51,209 nt of DNA from DUUI01 sp964345765 (GTDB lineage Bacteria > Bacillota_I > Bacilli_A > Erysipelotrichales > Erysipelotrichaceae): positions 1 through 51,209 of the forward strand of contig CAYFSJ010000005.1 in the NCBI GenBank assembly GCA_964345765.1, in the 5' to 3' direction. The notes under the pieces were generated by a model. It had not been told where the DNA came from. It was given only the letters and a program-made list of their open reading frames with translations, and searched no databases. The translations under genes and the position numbers were made by a program. Shown piece by piece: positions 16,846 through 27,800 of this stretch (its first letter is position 1; each line of letters opens with the position of its first letter).

Positions 16846-18426
16846 ATGACACTTCATTTAATTAACGGCCATATTTATCAAGGACAAGGCCAATTTACAA
16901 CAGGACTATCAATACAAGATGGTATTATTATTGATTGTGGTGATTTAAATATTTCTGAGTCAGATACAGTCATTGACTAAAAAGGTCAAACAGTTATTCC
17001 CGGCTTTAACGATAGCCATTTACACTTAGCCTATACAGGATTAACCATGGGAATTGCTGAACTAAACGGTGCTCAATCGGTTGAAGAAATCATTGAAATC
17101 ATGCGATCTTTTCATCAAAGTCATCCCAATAGTAAAGTGCTCTATGGAATTGGTTATAATCAAGAGCATTTTTCAACCCAAACAATGACCCGTCATGACC
17201 TAGATAAAATCACTATAGAAATACCCGTTATTCTAAGACGAGTTTGTGGTCATGTTGTTACAACCAATTCAAAAGTGTTCGAACTCATCGATACCACTCA
17301 AGTGATTGAAGGAGGGTCGGTAGAAGTTGAGCAGGGACGTTTCAATGAAAACGCCATTGAATTAGTCGAAACACTATTACCAAAAGAAACAATCCAGGTT
17401 ATTCAAGCGAATATTCTAAAAGCAGTCGAGTATGCAATCTCTGTAGGAATTACCTCTGTTGGGTCCAATGATGCCACTGATAGTGATAATTCCAATGTCT
17501 TTGAAGCACTTCATCAATTAGTTTCTACTAAACGTTTGAAAGTACGCTATAGTGGACAAACCAACTATCAAAAACTCGATGACTTTAAACAGTATTTAAA
17601 CACAGAGTTTTTAAACACGGACGATTACAATGAAAAAACCTTTAGAAAAGGAGCGCTAAAGCTCTATAAAGATGGTACCTTAGGCGCAAGAACCGCTCAT
17701 ATGATTAATGATTATGCGGACGATCCTGGAAATAGAGGAATTGAAGTTTTATCCAATGATCAAATGATTGAGTTTGTTAAGCTAGCTACTCAACACCAAA
17801 TTCAAGTGGTAACTCATGCCATAGGTGACCAAGCCAATCAAGATGTGATTGATATCTACCACAAGTATGGAGGTCAAGGCAATCCATTAAGACATGGAAT
17901 TGTTCATGCTCAAATTACTAATGTTAATCAGATTAAACAAATGGTTGATCATCAAATTCTAGTTTTGGCACAACCACTCTTCTTAGATGCGGATGTTTCA
18001 ATTTTAGAAAATAGAGTCGGTGAAGACCTAGCCGTGAGTTCCTATGCTTTTGGATCAATGATTAAACAAGGCGTCAAAATTAGTTTTTCATCCGATGCAC
18101 CAGTCGAAGATATGAACCCGTTCAATAATATCTACAGTGCAGTGACACGGAAACGGTTCTCAGATAAACAATCAATAGCCTATAATCCTAAAGAAGCCTG
18201 TAGTGTGATGGAAGCAATTGATGCCTATACTTATGGCTCTGCCTATAACGAATCCACAGAACACTTTAAAGGGCTTCTCAAAGAAGATTATGTGGCCGAT
18301 TTAATTGTCTTAGATAGAGATATCTTTGATATTGAAGAAGATGATATATTAAATGTTAGTGTGCTTAAAACAATGATTAATGGTGAATTTGTTTATCACA
18401 CGACTAACAATGGCTGTGCCTTTTAA
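16846..18426 (+). pseudogene. YtcJ-like metal-dependent amidohydrolase, interrupted by an in-frame TAA
   Basis: Amidohydrolase-3/YtcJ family, 526 residues if read through; the substrate is unknown. Codon 45 is TAA (16978-16980) in the context TVID-stop-KGQTVIPGFNDSHLHL, where relatives have a hydrophobic residue; TTA to TAA would explain it. The metal motif HLH (17017-17025) lies just after the stop. The only in-frame restart, ATG 17047 with AGGA 6 bases upstream, would lose it. Later motifs are intact: KLYKDGTLGARTA, VTHAIGDQA, HGIVHAQ, FSSDAPVEDMNPF. No further stop or frameshift is seen, so decay is recent, or the TAA is an assembly error or read-through site. It has GGGGG upstream and follows the repressor gene. 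Confidence 0.88.
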
Positions 18427-18471
18427 GTTGCACTTAATTTGTGTATAATATCTGTTGTGAAAGAAGGTCCA

Positions 18472-21399
18472 ATGTTTCTAAAACGTATTGAATTACAAGG
18501 GTTTAAATCATTCCCAGATAACATCGTGATTCACTTCAACCATGCTGTTACAGGCATTGTCGGTCCAAATGGTTGTGGTAAGTCAAATATTACCGATGCC
18601 ATTAAGTGGGTTTTAGGTGAACAAAGCGTTAAAAATATGCGTGGTTCAAGTATGAGCGACGTTATTTTTTCAGGTTCCAGTACCCGCAAAAGAGTCAATG
18701 TCGCCACTGTCTCATTAGTCTTTGACAATAGTGAGCGCTTAATCGATTCTGATCTAGATGAAATTGAAATCACAAGAAAACTTCATCGTGAAACCGGCGA
18801 AGGCGAATATTACATCAATAAAAAACCAGTTCGACTCAAAGATGTCCAAGACTTAACCTTAGAGTACGGATTAGGTCGAGACTCGCTCTCCATAATTTCT
18901 CAAGGAACTGTCAGCCAATTTGCTGATCAAAAACCAAGTGAAAGAAGAGGGCTTTTTGAAGATGCGGCAGGCGTCACAAAATATAAAAAACGAAAGATGG
19001 AAGCCTTAGGCAAACTCAGTCGAACCCAAGAAAATATCGATCGACTCTTAGACATCGTTGGAGAACTCGAAAAACAAGTAGTACCACTTCGTCGTGCCAG
19101 TAAAAAGGCCTTACTCTACAGAGATAAACAGTCTCAACTTAAAGAAATTGAAGTCGCTGTCTTAGTCAAAGAAATTGAAAAGTATGCCAGTGATATCGAA
19201 ACGATGAAAGAAACCTTAGAAGATTATGACCAAAAGATGGTCTCAATGGATGCCACCTATAATGTCAATGATCATAAAATTTCAAACCATCGCCTTCAAT
19301 TAGAAGAACTCGATAGTTCTATCCATAAAGATCAAGAATCATTAATGTTAGTCATGAAAGAAATTCAACGTCTCGAAGCCCGTAAAACGGAATTAGACGA
19401 AAAGAGTAAGTATGTCTTAGAAGTAGGAAACTTAGAAGAAAAAACACAAGAACTGACTAATTTAATGAATCAAGCCTATGTTGAATATCAAGATAGATTA
19501 ACAAGACTCAACGATTTAAAAGCAGAACTTGATTTACTCAATCAACAAAACTTAAGTAATACAACCGCTTTAGTCGAATTAAACAGTGAATATGAAAGTG
19601 CCCAAGCACGCTTAAATCAATTAAGAAATCGACGCAACAATCAACAACAACTCATCGACAGACCCTTTATTACACAAGCAGGTATTCAAGCCATCCTACG
19701 TCATAAGAGTTCATTAGTAGGGATTGAAGATGTCGTCGTAAAATTACTTGTAGCCCAAGATGGTTACCAACAAGCAATCAGTACTGCTCTGGGTGGTAGC
19801 GCAAACCACATTGTCACTCAAAATGAAGAAGACGCTAAAAATGCGATACGATTCTTAAAACAAAACCGTAGTGGACGAGCCACCTTCATACCACTCAGTG
19901 TAATTAAACCAAGAACCTTAAGACATGATGATTTAGTCGTCGCTCAAAATGTAGAAGGCTTCTTAGGCGTTGGTGCAGACTTCGTCGATTATGACAGTAA
20001 GCATGCGCCATTGGCCCATAATCTATTAGGAAATGTTTTAATCTGTGATGGATTAGACCAAGCCAACACCCTAGCTCGTTATTTAAATTATCGCTATAAA
20101 GTCGTCAGTCTAGAAGGGGATATTTTCCATATTGGAGGAACTATCTCTGGGGGTCAACAAAAAGAGAATACCTCATTGATGATGGCTCAAAAAGAAATAA
20201 AATTGATTGATGAACAACTTGAAAAAGTTGAACAAAGTTTATCCGATATCGAACTTAGACGAATCTCTTTAGAATCTAAAAATAAAGAGTATTCACAAAC
20301 AATTTTAGAAACACGACTTGGTTTAGCTCAAATCGAACCAATCGTTGATGTGAAACAAGGAAAATATGAGAAACTAAAAGCAGATTTAGAACTTCTCGAT
20401 CCAAAAGAAGGTTTTAAAGAAAATGGATTTAAAGACGAACTTATCGAAGAACTAAACAGTAATTATCAAAAACGAGATAATCTCGTTAATCATATTTCAT
20501 TAAGCCGTGAGAATCGTTTATCACTCTCATCCGCTCAACAAAAACTTTCCCAAGAGAATTCAATCTTAAGAAAATCACTCAATGAGCTCCAACAACAATC
20601 ATCGAGTGTACGAGTCTCAGTTGGTAAAGCTGAAACATCCATTGAAAATGCGATGAACCGCTTAGCCACTGAATATCAAATGACTTATGAATTTGCCAAG
20701 AAAGAACATAGTGATTTAGAACTGGTTGACTCAAAAGATTTAGTCAATACTTTGCGTCATGAAATTAATAAATTAGGCTCAATCAATATGAGTGCACCAG
20801 AAGAATATGAAGAAGTGAACACACGTTATGAATTCTTAAACGGACAACTCAAAGAACTTCAAGAAGCTAAAGATCAATTACTAGACTTTATCAATGAGAT
20901 GGACGATATCATGACCACTGAATTCAAACAGATGTTTGATAAGATCAACGCTCAATTCAACGAAGTCTTCGTTACTTTATTTGGTGGAGGAAAAGCAAAA
21001 CTCATCTTAGAAGATCCAGATGACTTACTTAATTCTGGAATAGATATTGACGTACAACCACCAGGTAAAACGATTCAAAACATACGCTTATTCTCAGGTG
21101 GAGAAAAATCACTCATTGCCATCAGTGTCTTATTCGCCATCATGAAAGCCAGAGCTGTACCATTAGTCATTTTCGATGAGGTCGAAGCAGCCTTAGACCA
21201 AGCCAATGTCGCAAGGTTTGCTAAATACTTAAAAGAATTCTCACATGAGACACAATTTATTGTAGTCACCCACAGACCAGGAACCATGACCCAATGTGAT
21301 GTGTTATTTGGTGTAACGATGGCTCAACAAGGAATTTCAAATATCTTGCGAGTTCAACTCAAAGATGCCCAAAAATTAGCACAAGATGGAGGTGCCTAA
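18472..21399 (+). CDS. smc: Chromosome partition protein SMC, short-arm form
   Basis: Condensin ATPase that compacts and segregates the chromosome. It has 975 residues from ATG 18472, which has GAAGG upstream; an in-frame ATG at 18439 would begin before the -10-like TATAAT (18444-18449). Walker A GPNGCGKSN is at residues 31-39, the hinge at about 395-560 (with GGTISGG), the ABC signature LFSGGEKSL near 872 and Walker B with VIFDEVEAALD near 897. The coiled-coil arms are about 225 residues each, clearly shorter than the roughly 1186-residue Bacillus protein. Mycoplasma SMCs are of similar length. Its stop and the ftsY ATG overlap (TAATG). Confidence 0.96.
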   Translation: MFLKRIELQGFKSFPDNIVIHFNHAVTGIVGPNGCGKSNITDAIKWVLGEQSVKNMRGSSMSDVIFSGSSTRKRVNVATVSLVFDNSERLIDSDLDEIEITRKLHRETGEGEYYINKKPVRLKDVQDLTLEYGLGRDSLSIISQGTVSQFADQKPSERRGLFEDAAGVTKYKKRKMEALGKLSRTQENIDRLLDIVGELEKQVVPLRRASKKALLYRDKQSQLKEIEVAVLVKEIEKYASDIETMKETLEDYDQKMVSMDATYNVNDHKISNHRLQLEELDSSIHKDQESLMLVMKEIQRLEARKTELDEKSKYVLEVGNLEEKTQELTNLMNQAYVEYQDRLTRLNDLKAELDLLNQQNLSNTTALVELNSEYESAQARLNQLRNRRNNQQQLIDRPFITQAGIQAILRHKSSLVGIEDVVVKLLVAQDGYQQAISTALGGSANHIVTQNEEDAKNAIRFLKQNRSGRATFIPLSVIKPRTLRHDDLVVAQNVEGFLGVGADFVDYDSKHAPLAHNLLGNVLICDGLDQANTLARYLNYRYKVVSLEGDIFHIGGTISGGQQKENTSLMMAQKEIKLIDEQLEKVEQSLSDIELRRISLESKNKEYSQTILETRLGLAQIEPIVDVKQGKYEKLKADLELLDPKEGFKENGFKDELIEELNSNYQKRDNLVNHISLSRENRLSLSSAQQKLSQENSILRKSLNELQQQSSSVRVSVGKAETSIENAMNRLATEYQMTYEFAKKEHSDLELVDSKDLVNTLRHEINKLGSINMSAPEEYEEVNTRYEFLNGQLKELQEAKDQLLDFINEMDDIMTTEFKQMFDKINAQFNEVFVTLFGGGKAKLILEDPDDLLNSGIDIDVQPPGKTIQNIRLFSGGEKSLIAISVLFAIMKARAVPLVIFDEVEAALDQANVARFAKYLKEFSHETQFIVVTHRPGTMTQCDVLFGVTMAQQGISNILRVQLKDAQKLAQDGGA

Positions 21400-22361
21400 T
21401 GTCATTTTTTAAAAACATAAAAGAACGTTTTCTAAACCGTAGTGATAAACAAGTTTATTCAGAAGGGTTAGACAGACGTAAATCCGAATTCATCAATAAG
21501 TTATTATTACTCTTTGAAGAAGAAACTGAAATCGATGAAGCATGGATAGAAAGAATGATGGTCGTCTTAATTGAAGCGGATGTATCCGTTAAGACCGCCA
21601 AAAAATTACTTAATCAATTTCAAATTCTATTAGACGAAAACCAAATTGTCGAGAAGAAATACGCCAAAGATGTCTTCTTACAAGTGCTTAATGATTTCTA
21701 TGGTGAAGATGCCACTCAACTACAACTAAAAGATGGATTAAACGTAATCCTCTTAGTTGGGGTCAACGGTTCAGGTAAGACCACATCCTGTGCTAAATTA
21801 GCATCGATGTATAAGAACCAAGGTAAGAAAGTTGGATTAATCGCCGCAGATACCTTTAGAGCGGCAGCCACCCAACAACTTGGTTTATGGGCAGAAAAGA
21901 TAGGTGTTGAATTCTATCAGGGAAACCTCAACCAAGATCCTAGTTCAGTTATCGTTGATGGGCTCCAACAAGCGCTCGCTTCACAACTGGATGTTGTTTT
22001 AGTCGATACCGCAGGACGACTTCAAACAAAGGTCAACTTAATGAATGAGTTAGCCAAGATGAAACGAGTTATGAATAAATTTGTTGAGGGAGCCCCTCAT
22101 GCCACTTACTTAGTATTAGACGGTAACTTAGGACAAAACTCACTCAATCAAGCTCGTGAATTTGAAAAAGCAACCCATGTCGATGGTATCATCTTAACTA
22201 AGATGGATGGAACAGCCAAAGGGGGTATCATCTTTACCATCATTGATGAAATGAACTTAAAAGTAAACTACATCGGATTAGGTGAACAAATGGATGATAT
22301 GCGACCATTCTATCGCGACCAATTCTTTGAATCGATGTTACAGGTAGAGAGTGATGATTGA
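21399..22361 (+). CDS. ftsY: Signal recognition particle receptor FtsY
   Basis: GTPase that docks SRP-ribosome complexes at the membrane. It has 320 residues without a long acidic A domain. The N domain helix bundle (about 20-100) precedes the G domain: P-loop GVNGSGKTTS near 121, AADTFRAAATQQL, DTAGRLQTK and TKMDGTAKGG. The order smc-ftsY-ylxM is as in Bacillus. It overlaps ylxM by 8 bases; ffh, which usually follows ylxM, is not here. Confidence 0.97.
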   Translation: MSFFKNIKERFLNRSDKQVYSEGLDRRKSEFINKLLLLFEEETEIDEAWIERMMVVLIEADVSVKTAKKLLNQFQILLDENQIVEKKYAKDVFLQVLNDFYGEDATQLQLKDGLNVILLVGVNGSGKTTSCAKLASMYKNQGKKVGLIAADTFRAAATQQLGLWAEKIGVEFYQGNLNQDPSSVIVDGLQQALASQLDVVLVDTAGRLQTKVNLMNELAKMKRVMNKFVEGAPHATYLVLDGNLGQNSLNQAREFEKATHVDGIILTKMDGTAKGGIIFTIIDEMNLKVNYIGLGEQMDDMRPFYRDQFFESMLQVESDD

Positions 22362-22674
22362 AAAAATCACTCAAATGAATCTATTGTTAGATCAATATGA
22401 AACACTCTTAACAGAAAAACAACGCAGTGTCGCCAGTGAATACTATCAACAAGACTTATCGTTACAGGAAATTGCTGATAACCAAGGTGTTTCGAAAAAC
22501 GCCATCTATGATTCACTAAAACGCACAGAACAATTATTATTAGAGTATGAAACTAAACTTAATTTAGTTGCCAAGAATAAGCGACTCAACCAATTGTTTA
22601 GTGACATAAAAGCATGTAAGAACCAAGAAGTAGAAAAATTGCTCAAAGAGTATGAGGAGGAAAACTATGAGTAA
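22354..22674 (+). CDS. ylxM: YlxM-family (UPF0122) helix-turn-helix protein
   Basis: 106 residues. The N-terminal half resembles sigma-70 region 4: LTEKQRSVASEYYQQDLSLQ then EIADNQGVSKNAIYDSLKR. YlxM proteins bind SRP components in streptococci and mycoplasmas and are normally encoded with ffh; here ackA follows instead. ATG 22354 is nested in the ftsY end; a GTG 3 bases earlier is an alternative. The ackA ribosome binding site lies inside its last codons. Confidence 0.9.
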   Translation: MIEKITQMNLLLDQYETLLTEKQRSVASEYYQQDLSLQEIADNQGVSKNAIYDSLKRTEQLLLEYETKLNLVAKNKRLNQLFSDIKACKNQEVEKLLKEYEEENYE

Positions 22675-23863
22675 AATATTATCAATTAATGCCGGAAGTT
22701 CATCACTGAAGTTTACCTTATTTGAAATGCCACAAGAAGAAATGATTGCATCTGGTATTGTAGAAAGAATCGGATTAGAGGAAGGTATTTTCACCATTAA
22801 ATTTAATGGCGAAAAGAAAACCATCAACCAACCAATCCCAGATCATAAAGTGGCTGCTCAATTAGTCTTAGATGGTCTAATCGACAACAATATCGTCGAA
22901 GATTTAAACGATGTTGTCGGGGTAGGACACCGTGTTGTTCATGGAGGAGAAATCTATGATAAGACCGTCATTATTGATGAAGAAGTTGAAAAGAATATCG
23001 AAGATTTATCGGACTTAGCACCTCTTCATAACCCAGCTAACTTAATTGGCTATCGTGCTTTTAAAAAAGCATTACCAAATGCTGTTCATACTGCTGTTTT
23101 CGATACAGCATTCCATCAAACTATGAAAGAAGATATCTATTTATATCCAATTCCTTATGATTATTATAAAGACTATGGCGTACGTCGTTATGGTTTCCAT
23201 GGAACTTCTCATCAATTTGTTTCTAAGAAAGTTGCTGAATTAATGGGTAAAAACGTCGAAGATATTAACGTCATTACACTACACTTAGGAAATGGTGCCT
23301 CTATTACCGCAGTAGAAAAAGGTCAATCAGTTAATACTTCAATGGGATTCACTCCATTAGCAGGAATCATGATGGGAACTCGTTCAGGTGATGTTGATCC
23401 ATCCATTATCACTTATATTATGGATAAGACTGAACAAAGTGCACAAGAAGTCGTTAATGTTTATAACAAACGTTCAGGTATGCTAGGGGTCTCAGGCATC
23501 AGTAGTGATGCCCGTGATTTAGGTAATGCCGTTGAAGAAGGCAACCCACGCGCTATCTTAACTAAAAAACTTTATGCCAATCGTGTTGCTCAAACAGTTG
23601 GTTCCTACTTTGTTCAATTAGGACATGTTGATGCAATGGTCTTTACTGGTGGAATTGGTGAAAATGATGGTGTCATCCGTCAAGAAATCCTTAAACGCTT
23701 AGAAGAGGCAATGTCTTTAGATATTGACTATGATCTAAACGCAAAAGTTCGTGGTGAAGATACACTTCTTTCAAAAGAAGATTCTAAAACTCAAGTATGG
23801 CTAGTTCCAACCGATGAAGAGCTAGTTATTGCTAGAGACACTTACAGTTTCTATAATGTTTAA
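22667..23863 (+). CDS. ackA: Acetate kinase
   Basis: Makes ATP and acetate from acetyl phosphate in fermentation, or the reverse. It has 398 residues, the full family length. NAGSSSLKF is near the N-terminus; VGHRVVHGGE holds the substrate Arg, FDTAFHQTM the catalytic Asp, RRYGFHGTSH the catalytic His-Arg region, GTRSGDVDP the acetate site and DEELVIARDT the metal Glu. AGGAGG lies 8 bases before the ATG. No pta gene is in the window. It overlaps nrnA by 8 bases. Confidence 0.97.
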   Translation: MSKILSINAGSSSLKFTLFEMPQEEMIASGIVERIGLEEGIFTIKFNGEKKTINQPIPDHKVAAQLVLDGLIDNNIVEDLNDVVGVGHRVVHGGEIYDKTVIIDEEVEKNIEDLSDLAPLHNPANLIGYRAFKKALPNAVHTAVFDTAFHQTMKEDIYLYPIPYDYYKDYGVRRYGFHGTSHQFVSKKVAELMGKNVEDINVITLHLGNGASITAVEKGQSVNTSMGFTPLAGIMMGTRSGDVDPSIITYIMDKTEQSAQEVVNVYNKRSGMLGVSGISSDARDLGNAVEEGNPRAILTKKLYANRVAQTVGSYFVQLGHVDAMVFTGGIGENDGVIRQEILKRLEEAMSLDIDYDLNAKVRGEDTLLSKEDSKTQVWLVPTDEELVIARDTYSFYNV

Positions 23864-24797
23864 TTGGTCAGATCAATTTTTTGAATTAGTAGAAAAGAGT
23901 AATACCATTACTCTTTTTAGACATGTCTCACCTGATGGGGATGCCTATGGCTCTAGCTTAGGTTTAAAACAGTATTTAATAGAAACCTATCCTGAAAAAT
24001 CAATCTATATGGTCAGTGCTGAAAAAGGCTCACATCATGATTTTTTCCAAGACAGTGATCAAGTAAGTGATGACATTATTAAAGAGTCACTCGCCATTGT
24101 CTGTGATACAGCAAATGCGCCACGAGTCGATGATCAGCGTTATCAGTTAGCACCAACAATCGTTAAAATAGATCATCATCCACCAAGAGATAATTATGCT
24201 CATTACAATTTTGTTGAAGATCAAATTTCAAGTTGTTCTCAAATTATCGCTATGCTTTTATTAGAGAAACAACAACCTTTATCTCAAGTAGTAAGTCGTT
24301 ATCTTTATGCTGGAATGTTAACCGATACGGTATCGTTTTCAATCAATTCAGTAAACCATCTCACACTTTTGGTTGCTTCTAAATTATTAGAGTCAAATAT
24401 CAAAGTAGGCGAGATTCATAATGAATTGTTTAAACTATCGGACAACATCTTCAATTACATTACTTATCTTAGAGAGGCAGCCATTGAAACGGATTCAGGC
24501 TTAATTTATTGTTATGTTGAACCTGACATATTAAATCGATTTGACTTAAGTGTTAATCAAGCCAAAGAAGTAGTTAATATCTTTAAAGAAAAAGAAAGTG
24601 CTCAGATTTGGATGTTATTAATCAAAGAAGAGACCGGTTTATATCGGACGACAATCAGATCTAGAGAGACCATCATCAATGACATTGCCGCTGATTTTGG
24701 TGGGGGAGGGCATGTTCTTGCTGCCGCGACCAGAGATTTAAGTTTTGATCAAACAAAAGAATTAATTGAAATCTTAAATAATCGTCTAAAATCTTAA
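23856..24797 (+). CDS. nrnA: DHH-family phosphoesterase (NrnA-like nanoRNase/pAp phosphatase)
   Basis: Degrades 2-5 nucleotide RNAs and dephosphorylates pAp in relatives. It has 313 residues from ATG 23856. Metal motifs are HVSPDGDAYGS, CDTANAPR and DHHPP; the DHHA1 domain ends in GGGGHVLAAA. There is no clear ribosome binding site at the ATG, which overlaps the ackA end, so coupling is likely; TTG 23829 is another possible start. In Bacillus nrnA also lies near dnaE. A strong terminator overlaps its last codons. Confidence 0.9.
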   Translation: MFNWSDQFFELVEKSNTITLFRHVSPDGDAYGSSLGLKQYLIETYPEKSIYMVSAEKGSHHDFFQDSDQVSDDIIKESLAIVCDTANAPRVDDQRYQLAPTIVKIDHHPPRDNYAHYNFVEDQISSCSQIIAMLLLEKQQPLSQVVSRYLYAGMLTDTVSFSINSVNHLTLLVASKLLESNIKVGEIHNELFKLSDNIFNYITYLREAAIETDSGLIYCYVEPDILNRFDLSVNQAKEVVNIFKEKESAQIWMLLIKEETGLYRTTIRSRETIINDIAADFGGGGHVLAAATRDLSFDQTKELIEILNNRLKS

Positions 24798-24818
24798 CTG
24801 TATAGGTTAAGATTTTTT
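24789..24818 (+). terminator. Intrinsic terminator overlapping the end of nrnA
   Basis: AAATCTTAAC (24789-24798) pairs with GTTAAGATTT (24806-24815) around TGTATAG, and T-run 24813-24818 follows. The nrnA stop lies within the left arm. It ends the smc-ftsY-ylxM-ackA-nrnA unit. Confidence 0.88.
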
Positions 24819-24820
24819 AG

Positions 24821-24826
24821 TATAAT
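24821..24826 (+). promoter_or_regulatory. Candidate -10 box for dnaE (leaderless start)
   Basis: A perfect TATAAT lies only 6 bases before the dnaE ATG (24833), so transcription would begin at or next to the A of the start codon. No good -35 is seen (TGTATA at 24799-24804, in the terminator loop, is the nearest). Confidence 0.5.
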
Positions 24827-24832
24827 AAGAGC

Positions 24833-27800
24833 ATGAACACGCTTTTAGGAGCTCGCTCCACATATTCATTTTTGAATTCATTGTTAAACATTCAAACATT
24901 AGTCTCCACCTCTAAGCAAAGAGGTTATCAGGCTATTGTTTTATGTGATGTTGGTGTCCTCTATGGTGCCAACCATTTTTATCGAGAATGTTTAAAACAG
25001 GATATCAAACCAATCTATGCCTTAGAAATTTTGGTATCGGATAGTATTTATTGTGTCATCGCTAAAAACAATGAAGGGTTTAAAGAGTTGATGCAATTAT
25101 CCCATTTGATATCGATTGAACCATTAAATTTTGAGCAACTTGTCGAACACTCAAAAAACTGTATTGTCATCTTAAGTACTGAGCGCTCCAAAATTGAACA
25201 AGATCTATTACAAGAGAACCATGATAAAGCCTTAGATGAACTTTTTGAACTTCAAAAATATTTTAGAGATTTTAGGATTGGTTTCTCTTTAATGGCCTCG
25301 CCACTGTTTAATCAGAAAAACAAGATTTTTATTAATGTTTGTCAACAAAACAATTTAAAGACTGTGGCCTTAGAATTAGCCTATTATGAAGATGAAGACG
25401 ATCAACAAATGTTAAAAATAACTCAGGCTATTGACCAAAAAGTTGAAATTAGTGATTCAAGACTGATTGCTCAACCATATCACAGTGTTTTAGATGTCCA
25501 AAAAAGAGACGAACTATATGATTTGATAACGATCAACAATACCAATCAATTGGCTCAAGAATGTCATGTTGACTTAGGTCAGTTTAAAACCTGTTTAGTT
25601 GAATACCAGAATGAATACGATGTTACTTCTGAAGTATTCTTAACCCAATTATCAAAGACAGGACTAAAGAAACGACTAGATACCAATCACTTACCTGAGA
25701 CTTATCAAAAGCGTTTAGACTATGAATTAGACGTGATTTTATCCATGGGTTATCATGATTATTTTTTAATTGTTTATGATTTTATCTTATTTGCTAAAAA
25801 ACGAGGGATTCTAGTAGGACCAGGCCGTGGATCAGCTGCTGCTTCCTTAGTGGCTTATAGTATTGGAATTACTGATGTTGATCCATTAAAATATGATTTG
25901 ATTTTTGAACGTTTTCTAAATCCTGAACGTATTTCAATGCCAGATATTGATGTCGACTTTGAAGATAATCGACGAGATGAAGTGATTGATTATGTTGTTA
26001 ATAAATATGGTCAAGAGCATGTGGCACATATTATTACTTTTTCAACCTTATCCCAACGGCAGGTTATAAGAGATGTGGGTAAAGTTTTAGGGTGTCATAC
26101 TAAAACAATTGAGGCGATGTCTAAAGCCTTAAGTCAATCACCGACGGCTACTCTTCAACAATCGCTTAAAGAATCTAAAACATTACGAGAATTAATTAAT
26201 ACAAAGCCTGATGCAAAGCGTGTTTTTGAGGTTTCATTAAAACTTGAAGGATTGCCTCGTCAACGCTCAATCCATGCGGCGGGTATTGTTTTAAGCTTAA
26301 AACCATTAAGTGAAGTCATTCCAACCGTTGCGTTAAGTAATGGGATGGCTTGTACACAATACACCATGGAACAATTAAGTAGTTTAGGCTTAGTTAAGAT
26401 GGACTTCTTAGGTTTAAAGAATTTATCCATTATTTCTGATATTAAAAATGAAATCCAACAAACTGATTCAATATTTGATCTAAACGAAATCCCGCTTAAT
26501 GATCAAAAAACGTATCGTTTAATTGCGAGTGGATATACTTTAGGTTTATTTCAGCTTGAAAGTGATGGAATGAAGGCGCTCATCAAACAGATGAATCCAA
26601 CTCAGTTCTTAGATATTGTTGATGCGATTGCGCTGTATAGACCAGGACCAATGCAGAATCGGGCTCAATACATTGAGAATTCAAAGAATCCACAATTGAT
26701 TGAGAAAATACATCCAAGTGTTGATCCAATCTTAAAATCAACTCATGGGATTTTAATTTATCAAGAGCAAGTACTACAGATTGCTAGAGAATTTGCTGGG
26801 TTTAGTTATGCGAAAGCTGATATCCTTCGTAAAGCAATCAGTTCTAAAGATATAAGTGTAATGGAATCGATGAAAGAAGAATTTCTATTGGCTGAGCCAA
26901 CTTCGATTGCCCAAGAATTATGGACCTTAATGGAACGGTTTGCTTCATATGGCTTTAATAAAGCCCACTCAGTCAGTTATGCTAAGATTTCTTATCAAAT
27001 GGCTTATTTAAAAGCGAATTATCCACTGTTATTTTATAAAGCACTTCTAAATAGTGTGATTGGTTCAACCTCAAAGCTTAAAGCCTATATTAATGAATGT
27101 AAGAATCGAAATATAAAGTTATTAGAACCTTCGATGAATTACTCTTATTCAACATTTAAGTTACAAGAGGGGGGGATTCGTTTTGGATTGTCGATTATTC
27201 GTTCAATAGGTATTCATTCGGCTAAACAAATAGAAGAACTCAGATATAGCAGTGGTTTATTTAAATCATATATTGATTGTGTGGCTCGTTTAAACAAAAT
27301 AAAGATTAATCAAACTCAAATAGAGAACTTAATTTATGCTGGCGCATTTGACGAATTTAATTATTCTAGATCGACAATGATTCACAATCTGCCTGAGGTG
27401 CTTAATTATGCGGAGATTATTAAAGTTGAATTAGATCAACAGATTATTTTAGAACCAGATTTGATAGGAGAGCCAACAATCTATAAAATTAAAGATAGTA
27501 AAGTCGAGTTATCACGACATGAACAGGAAGTGTTAGGTTTTCATCTTTCTTCTCATCCTGTTATGAGTGTTAAAGAAACTCATCCTGCCTTACCTAATCA
27601 TCTCTCACAGGCTATAAATACAGCTGGTTATTTTAGTTTCTATGCATCGATTGTTGAGTTTAAAGAAATTATGACTAAGAAAAGAGAACCAATGGCTTTC
27701 TTAGTCTTAGAAGATGAATATAATACGCTTGAGGCCGTTTTATTCCCAAGAGAATTCCCTAAGTATAAAGAAGTCTTAAGTACTTCAGCTGTCTACTTGG

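Noticed and set aside
16845..16980. Selenocysteine or programmed recoding as the explanation for the amidohydrolase stop
   Set aside because: Selenocysteine uses TGA, not TAA, and no stimulatory structure is evident after the stop; a mutation or sequence error is simpler.
18421..18449. Strong smc promoter
   Set aside because: TATAAT at 18444-18449 is good, but TTGCAC is only 10 bases away and no -35 stands at 17 bases; too uncertain to list as a feature.
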